From Candidatus Nitrosomarinus catalina (lineage in GTDB: Archaea > Thermoproteota > Nitrososphaeria > Nitrososphaerales > Nitrosopumilaceae), in contig NZ_CP021324.1 in assembly GCF_002156965.1 (NCBI RefSeq), positions 344,988-408,987 of the forward strand: 64,000 nt of DNA, written 5' to 3'. The notes beneath the pieces were generated by a model. The model saw nothing but the letters and a program-made list of their open reading frames with translations. It was not told where the DNA came from and did no database searches. Below, in pieces: positions 59,548 to 64,000 of this stretch. Both the position numbers and the translations under genes were made by a program. Each line of letters opens with the position of its first letter. The first letter of the stretch is position 1.

Positions 59548-59670
59548 ATGACTGATGACGTTGACAAAAGTTTTTTTGATTTACTTGCTCAGTTAAAAGA
59601 AATAGATTCTGAAGCATACTATAAAGTTCTCAAGGAATTCGAATCACAATATGATGAAAAAGAAACATAG
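59548..59670 (+). CDS. acidic microprotein (40 aa)
   Basis: MTDDVDKSFFDLLAQLKEID followed by a second helix (AYYKVLKEFESQYDEKE). Two short amphipathic helices and an ATG start. Unknown function; upstream of the basic coiled-coil gene. Confidence 0.45.
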   Translation: MTDDVDKSFFDLLAQLKEIDSEAYYKVLKEFESQYDEKET

Positions 59671-59705
59671 TTGTTGATTTTCAGTAGAAAGATCTAAAAA
59701 GAACA

Positions 59706-59909
59706 TTGTTAGAAATCATAGAATTGAAGGAAAAAACTGAATCCTCAAAAGAACCTATTCCTAAAAAAGTCCCTCGTTCACTAAACAATCTCCTAAAAGT
59801 TGAGAAGGATTTGAAAAAAATGAATCTGGAATTAAAAAAAGTAGTAAAGAAAGTCAATACATTGGAAAAAGAAAATTCAAAATTACAAAGGAAGTTGGAT
59901 AAAAGATAA
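59706..59909 (+). CDS. basic coiled-coil protein (67 aa)
   Basis: Starts with TTG at 59706. The C-terminal half is a strongly heptad-patterned, lysine-rich helix (LEKENSKLQRKLDKR). Might oligomerise or bind nucleic acid. Not recognised. Confidence 0.55.
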   Translation: MLEIIELKEKTESSKEPIPKKVPRSLNNLLKVEKDLKKMNLELKKVVKKVNTLEKENSKLQRKLDKR

Positions 59910-59935
59910 TTTTTGTTATGTGATTTATTTTGAAT

Positions 59936-60172
59936 CTATTTACTTGTATCAATAACATTTAATGTCATAGTGCTGACTACTCTTGATAGTTTTCTGATAG
60001 TTGCAACTACTTTTTCAAAACCTTCTTGATCATCTGTTTCTATTTCTGCAACAACATCATATGCTCCAAAAGTTAAGTATGCATTACTAATTATTGACAT
60101 TTGTTTTAATTCGTCAACAATGTATTCCTCTGCCCCCAAATCACAATTTAATAAAATGAATCCTTTGTGCAT
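59936..60172 (-). CDS. stand-alone Lrp/AsnC ligand-binding (RAM) domain
   Basis: A 78-residue protein covering only the RAM effector domain (FILLNCDLGAEEYIVDEL ... AYLTFGAYDVVAEIETDD), without a DNA-binding helix-turn-helix. Such proteins bind amino acids or assemble with full-length Lrp proteins to adjust them. Common in AOA. Confidence 0.85.
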   Translation of the reverse strand: MHKGFILLNCDLGAEEYIVDELKQMSIISNAYLTFGAYDVVAEIETDDQEGFEKVVATIRKLSRVVSTMTLNVIDTSK

Positions 60173-60223
60173 TCTTTTACCTTAACTTACTATGGTGTTT
60201 CTTGTCTTTAAATTTTTGTAATA

Positions 60224-61564
60224 TTACCATCTACTACGTCCACCGTAGCTATTTTTTCCATCATTGTCGTTATCTCTTCTCTTGCCCCCTCTGTTATCTC
60301 TGCCGTAGCCACCGCCACCGCCTCTGCCGTAGCCACCGCCTCTGCCGTAGCCACCGCCTCTGCTTCCACCTCTTGAATAGTTTGATCTAGATCCTCCGCC
60401 GCCATATCTTCGTGGAGATGATTGTCTTTTTAGTGGATCTGGGATTGAAATCTCAATATTCATTTCTTGATTTAGATCTCGAAGTGGTACCTTGATTTGG
60501 CGTTTAATTATATTCCAATCTCCTACTGATGAGTATGATACAAATGTAATTGCTTTTCCTTCTGCTCCTGCTCTGGCAGTTCGTCCTATTCTATGAAAAT
60601 ATGCCATCTCTTGGTTTGGTACGTCGTAATTGACAACTAATTCTACTTTTGGCACGTCTATTCCTCTTGAGGCAACATCTGTTGCAACTAAGATATCTGC
60701 TTTACCGCTTCTAAATTTACCCATTGATTGTTCTCTTCTACTTTGTGACATGTCTCCTTCAATAGCAACTGCATTGTATTTTTCTTGGTGTAGAAATTTT
60801 GCTACATCTCTTGTTCTATATTTTGTTGAACAAAACACCACTGATTGTCCTCTTGTTTTTTTAATGAAATCTAAAAGATACTTGAATTTGTCTCTGTCTT
60901 TAATTACTAAAAATGATTGATCTATTCCTTCGCCACTTAGGTCATCTGCATCCAACAAGAATTGTTTTGGATTGTGTAGATAATCTTCAGATAATCTCAA
61001 AATTGCTGTTGGCATTGTTGCTGAAAATAAAGACATTACCCTGTCTTCTGGTGATAAATCTAAAATAAATTGAATATCATCTACGAATCCCATATCTAAC
61101 ATCGTGTCTGCTTCATCCAGTACGATGTGAGTAATATCTCCTAATTCAATTGAACCTCTTTTGAGATGATCTATTAGTCTACCTGGTGTTGCTACAATAA
61201 TTTCTACTCCTCTATGTAGTGCATCTAATTGAATTCCCATTCCTTGTCCGCCGTATACTGTTGCAATTCTAATTCCTGTATGTTTTCCCATTTTTTTGAT
61301 TTCTGTACTAATTTGCATAGCTAATTCTCTTGTTGGTGCCATGATTAGTCCTTGAATTCCTTTTTTTGGAGTTATATCATTTAACATTGATAATGCAAAT
61401 GCTGCTGTCTTTCCAGAACCTGTATGGGCTTGACCCACTACGTCTCTGCCTGATAATAACACTGGAATTACTGCTTCTTGAATTTCAAATGCTTCTTCAA
61501 AACCTTGATCAGTAATTCCTCTTAGTACTTCTTCTTTTAATCCTAGATCTTTAAATTTTGTCAT
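60224..61564 (-). CDS. DEAD-box RNA helicase with RGG tail
   Basis: ATP-dependent RNA helicase with the full motif set: Q motif, AHTGSGKT, PTRELA, DEAD, SAT, ARGIDVP and HRIGRTARAG. The C-terminus (~390-446) is a Gly/Arg/Tyr-rich RGG region with several GGGYGR units, which binds RNA and may promote phase separation. The frame is open from 61609, but the ATG at 61564 (MTKFKDLGL) fits the family. CsdA/RhlE-like proteins act in ribosome assembly and cold adaptation. Confidence 0.93.
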   Translation of the reverse strand: MTKFKDLGLKEEVLRGITDQGFEEAFEIQEAVIPVLLSGRDVVGQAHTGSGKTAAFALSMLNDITPKKGIQGLIMAPTRELAMQISTEIKKMGKHTGIRIATVYGGQGMGIQLDALHRGVEIIVATPGRLIDHLKRGSIELGDITHIVLDEADTMLDMGFVDDIQFILDLSPEDRVMSLFSATMPTAILRLSEDYLHNPKQFLLDADDLSGEGIDQSFLVIKDRDKFKYLLDFIKKTRGQSVVFCSTKYRTRDVAKFLHQEKYNAVAIEGDMSQSRREQSMGKFRSGKADILVATDVASRGIDVPKVELVVNYDVPNQEMAYFHRIGRTARAGAEGKAITFVSYSSVGDWNIIKRQIKVPLRDLNQEMNIEISIPDPLKRQSSPRRYGGGGSRSNYSRGGSRGGGYGRGGGYGRGGGGGYGRDNRGGKRRDNDNDGKNSYGGRSRW

Positions 61565-61666
61565 TTTGTTTTCTTCTCTTAAGCAATGACGATAAAGCTC
61601 ATTGCCCACTCGTCATTATTCCGATAACCCAGAAACTTTTTTCAGGTCTAATAAACGCTTGTTATT

Positions 61667-62470
61667 TTAATTTCCTAACTGCCTATCAATGACATTTTTA
61701 AAACTTTCAAATGGTTGAGCTCCTTTCAATTCAACAAATCCTATTTGTTGATTTCCTATAAAAAATCCTGGTGTTCCTGTAACTCCGTATGTTCTTCCAT
61801 CATCTAGATCATTTTGAATTTCTTTGACATATTTTGCAGTTGATAAGCACGAACTAAATCGTTCTTGTTCTAAATTGATTTGTTCTGAATATTGATTAAA
61901 CAATTCAATTGCATAAACTGTTTCCAAATTACTCCATTCCTTTTGTTTTTCAAATAACATGTCGTGCATTTGTTTAAACTTCCCTTGTTCATTTGCGCAT
62001 TCTGCTGCTACAGATGCTGGTACTGCATTAGGATGAATGCTTTGAATTGGAAAGTCCCTGAATACCAATTTCACACTACCTTTTTCAATATATTCTTCCA
62101 TTATTGTTGGAAGTGTTTGTATGTGAAATCGTGCACAAAATGGACATTGAAAATCTGAAAATTCTATTATTGTGATTGGTGCATCTGGATTACCAATTAC
62201 TGGATCATTATCTGCAGATATCTCTAGTGGTATACTTGGTTGTTTTGTTGGTAATTGTTTTTCGAGAATTTTTAATTCTAACTCTGCAATTGCATTATCT
62301 AATTCTTTTTGGGATATTTGCTCAGAACTTAAATTAGAAACAAATGATCCTGCAAAAAATGCTGCAATTCCTGTTATGATGATTATTGATATGATTAATG
62401 AATTGAATGTGGCTCTTTTGATCACTTTTTCATTTTTTTTATAATCTTCTACAACATAACCTTCATCCAT
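61667..62470 (-). CDS. membrane-anchored DsbA-family thiol-disulfide oxidoreductase
   Basis: One N-terminal transmembrane helix (~23-45), a linker helix and an extracellular thioredoxin domain with Cys109-Pro-Phe-Cys112 (FSDFQCPFC) and the cis-Pro region YGVTGTPGFFIG. Likely forms or isomerises disulfides in exported proteins. AOA encode several such paralogues. Confidence 0.9.
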   Translation of the reverse strand: MDEGYVVEDYKKNEKVIKRATFNSLIISIIIITGIAAFFAGSFVSNLSSEQISQKELDNAIAELELKILEKQLPTKQPSIPLEISADNDPVIGNPDAPITIIEFSDFQCPFCARFHIQTLPTIMEEYIEKGSVKLVFRDFPIQSIHPNAVPASVAAECANEQGKFKQMHDMLFEKQKEWSNLETVYAIELFNQYSEQINLEQERFSSCLSTAKYVKEIQNDLDDGRTYGVTGTPGFFIGNQQIGFVELKGAQPFESFKNVIDRQLGN

Positions 62471-62538
62471 AATCTGTTTTTCATTACAGCATACTTATTC
62501 GTATTGTGAATTTACTCCGTATTATTTTGAAAATTTAA

Positions 62539-62612
62539 AGCCACTGACGGGATCTGAACCCATGACCTACTGATTACAAATCAGTTGCTCTACCAGGCTG
62601 AGCTACAGTGGC
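62539..62612 (-). tRNA. tRNA-Thr (anticodon UGU)
   Basis: The complete cloverleaf is visible on the minus strand: acceptor GCCACTG/CAGTGGC, a D-arm with GGTAGAGC, an anticodon stem ACTGA/TCAGT with loop TTTGTAA (anticodon TGT), and a T-arm with loop TTCAGAT. U73 fits archaeal tRNA-Thr. No intron; CCA is not encoded. A TTTAAAG box lies ~30 nt upstream (complement of 62639-62645). Confidence 0.97.
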
Positions 62613-62714
62613 ACGAAGTAAAATGAACTTTATGAAGCTTTAAAGTGTTACCTGAGCCAAACCCTGTGTTTTTTAAAATAATCTCTACACCTTTCAATTT
62701 ATAACATTGGCTTT

Positions 62715-62963
62715 TTGATAATTGTTATGAGATACATTGAACCAACTCGAGTTAAGGTTCTAATGATGATGTTTTTTGCAACAGGTATTGTTGGTATTCT
62801 AATTGGATTATCAGCTATCACGCCTCCAAATCTCAAAATGATGATTACCTTTATGGGTTTGATTAATGTTGGATTGGGTGCATTTTTCACATTCATCTTT
62901 CTTACTCAAATTAAGTCTGAACCTGACAAACGTAAGAAAAAGAAAAAATCCAAATCAGATTAG
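62715..62963 (+). CDS. small membrane protein, two helices (82 aa)
   Basis: Two transmembrane helices (~15-34 and ~43-65) and a very lysine-rich C-terminal tail. The frame opens with TTG at 62715; the ATG at 62727 (MRYIEPTRV) is also plausible. Unknown function. Confidence 0.65.
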   Translation: MIIVMRYIEPTRVKVLMMMFFATGIVGILIGLSAITPPNLKMMITFMGLINVGLGAFFTFIFLTQIKSEPDKRKKKKKSKSD

Positions 62964-62968
62964 TGATT

Positions 62969-62986
62969 TTAATTCTTTAGAATTAA
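62969..62986. promoter_or_regulatory. inverted repeat TTAATTC-4-GAATTAA before the arginine decarboxylase gene
   Basis: Perfect 7-bp arms. It directly precedes the TATA-like GTATAAATAA (62989-62998), which is ~25-30 nt before the ATG at 63022. A possible operator. Confidence 0.4.
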
Positions 62987-63021
62987 AGTATAAATAATAA
63001 TTCTCTATCAGGAATTCAGAA

Positions 63022-63573
63022 ATGTTAGATTTAGTTGCCAAAGAATTGTTTCTCACAAAAGGTAAAGGTGTTCATGAAGATAGACTAACTAGTTTTGAAT
63101 ATGCTTTAAGGGATGCTGGGATTGCTGGAACTAATCTTGTGTTGATTTCAAGTATTTTCCCTCCTCATGCAAAACTGATTAGTCGTAAAGAAGGTTTGAA
63201 AAAAATTAAAGCCGGGCAGATTTTGTTTACCATTTATTCAAAAAATCAAACAAAAGAGCCTCATAGAGTTTGTTCTGCTTCAGTTGGAATTGCACAACCT
63301 AAAGATAACGAAAGATATGGTTATCTCTCTGAGTATGAATCATTTGGTCAAAATGAAATTCAAGCAGGTGATTATGCAGAAGATATAGCAGCTCAAATGT
63401 TGGCCTCTTCATTGGGCATTCCTTTTGATGCTGACAAAGATTGGGATGAAAAAAGACAACAATGGTCCATTTCTGGTGAGATTTACAATACACATAATGT
63501 AACTCAATCTACAAAAGGTGATAAGGATGGAAAGTGGACCACTGTTTTTGCAGCTGCAGTTCTTTTAGTTTAA
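63022..63573 (+). CDS. pyruvoyl-dependent arginine decarboxylase
   Basis: Makes agmatine, the first step to polyamines and to agmatidine in tRNA-Ile. The 183-residue proenzyme is self-cleaved between Ser43 and Ser44 in LVLISSIFPP to generate the pyruvoyl group. The conserved AGDYAEDIAAQML helix is present. Confidence 0.92.
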   Translation: MLDLVAKELFLTKGKGVHEDRLTSFEYALRDAGIAGTNLVLISSIFPPHAKLISRKEGLKKIKAGQILFTIYSKNQTKEPHRVCSASVGIAQPKDNERYGYLSEYESFGQNEIQAGDYAEDIAAQMLASSLGIPFDADKDWDEKRQQWSISGEIYNTHNVTQSTKGDKDGKWTTVFAAAVLLV

Positions 63574-64000
63574 TTATTTTTTATATCCTTTAAGATAAAA
63601 AATTGCTGCACCAATAGAAACTATTGCAATAACTCCTACTACTATAATTGATTCGTCTGTTTCTGGTTCTTCATATTTCATATTGTCTCCGCCAAGTGAA
63701 AATTGTAATTCCTCTTCATTTATTGAATCACGTTCTCCAAAAATGAATTTACCTTGAATTTGTTCTCCTTTATTTGGATCAAAAATCCATCCTTCTGTTG
63801 TAAATTTTGTTGGCATTTCCATTCCGTCAATATTTTGGGTTGGTATGATGTTTCCTTTGATATCTGATACCTTATTTTCTTCATCCGATAATATGATTAT
63901 TTGAAATAAAGAATTTAATGGATAATTTCCGCCAGAAAAATAATTTGATCTAGTGATTTCATTAATGTTGAAAAATTCTAATGGATTAATTTCTGTCCCT
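63574..64000 (-). CDS. surface protein with C-terminal anchor (5' end outside the window)
   Basis: The minus-strand frame runs open from the window edge for 142 codons. It is beta-rich (LNSLFQIIILSDEENK; FTTEGWIFDPNKGEQIQG), with an acidic linker and a single C-terminal transmembrane helix (~residues 118-136 of the visible part) followed by KGYKK. Probably an exported protein; the N-terminus is not visible. Confidence 0.7.
   Translation of the reverse strand, partial: GTEINPLEFFNINEITRSNYFSGGNYPLNSLFQIIILSDEENKVSDIKGNIIPTQNIDGMEMPTKFTTEGWIFDPNKGEQIQGKFIFGERDSINEEELQFSLGGDNMKYEEPETDESIIVVGVIAIVSIGAAIFYLKGYKK

Noticed and set aside
60208-60405. Antisense Ala/Val/Glu-repeat frame opposite the helicase tail
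   Set aside because: It mirrors the GC-rich RGG repeat of the DEAD-box helicase.
1-64000. Prophage, insertion sequence, plasmid origin or rRNA genes
   Set aside because: I found no transposase, integrase, capsid or replication-initiator protein, no terminal inverted repeats of IS type and no rRNA sequence.

Overview
The window looks like chromosomal DNA of a marine ammonia-oxidising archaeon (Nitrosopumilus-like Nitrososphaeria/Thaumarchaeota). It is AT-rich, and it combines archaeal information-processing genes (L39e, L31e, L15e, Spt4, Rpo7, aEF1-beta, Cdc48, NurA-HerA-Mre11-Rad50) with the AOA-type copper nitrite reductase NirK, several blue-copper (cupredoxin) proteins, a heme O synthase, a degenerate FtsZ-like protein and many small proteins I know only as thaumarchaeal hypotheticals. 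TATA-like boxes often sit about 26 nt before start codons, which suggests mostly leaderless transcripts. TTG and GTG starts are common. I see no insertion sequence, prophage, rRNA operon or CRISPR array.

Layout. 0.1-2.7 kb: an ABC importer (binding protein, ATPase, permease). 2.7-8.7 kb: an MFS transporter, a split B12-dependent methionine synthase with a MetF-like reductase, and a Nudix hydrolase. 8.7-13.7 kb: L39e-L31e, the largest gene-free gap, the FtsZ-like protein, an e-MtaB-type tRNA methylthiotransferase and a class II fumarase/aspartase-family enzyme. 13.8-21.8 kb: NirK, phosphoglycerate dehydrogenase, secreted proteins, L15e with a structured upstream region, a thioredoxin-fold protein, a HEAT-repeat protein and a cupredoxin. 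22.4-28.9 kb: a four-gene DNA end-resection operon (nurA-herA-mre11-rad50) in which rad50 carries exact in-frame duplications in both coiled-coil arms. 29.9-33 kb: NAD synthesis (nadX, nadA, nadC). 33-38.3 kb: Spt4/Rpo7, an Mrp ATPase, dephospho-CoA kinase, a candidate C/D box sRNA and a proton-pumping pyrophosphatase. 38.3-49.8 kb: a JAMM peptidase, a double-cupredoxin membrane protein divergent from heme O synthase, a Cdc48/aEF1-beta/geranylgeranyl reductase run, Pth2, a beta-propeller protein and TruD. 49.8-60.2 kb: a patchwork of about 20 mostly tiny genes, including three zinc-finger-like microproteins, around an alcohol dehydrogenase, a YyaL-like protein and a 2OG-Fe(II) oxygenase. 60.2-64 kb: an RGG-tailed DEAD-box helicase, a DsbA-like protein, tRNA-Thr(UGU), pyruvoyl arginine decarboxylase and a truncated surface protein.

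The most unusual signal is Rad50. An 87-residue unit containing a CxxC motif is present three times in the first arm, a 107-residue unit is present twice in the second arm, and the ordinary CPVC zinc hook lies between them. Other points for a second look are the candidate C/D box sRNA just after the dephospho-CoA kinase gene, a two-hairpin region before L15e, a hairpin plus T-run inside a divergent promoter region, a 20-bp-arm inverted repeat between the fumarase and nirK genes, the eight-copy tail on L31e, and an FtsZ homologue without recognisable T4 and T7 loops. All calls rest on reading the sequence; no database search was run.
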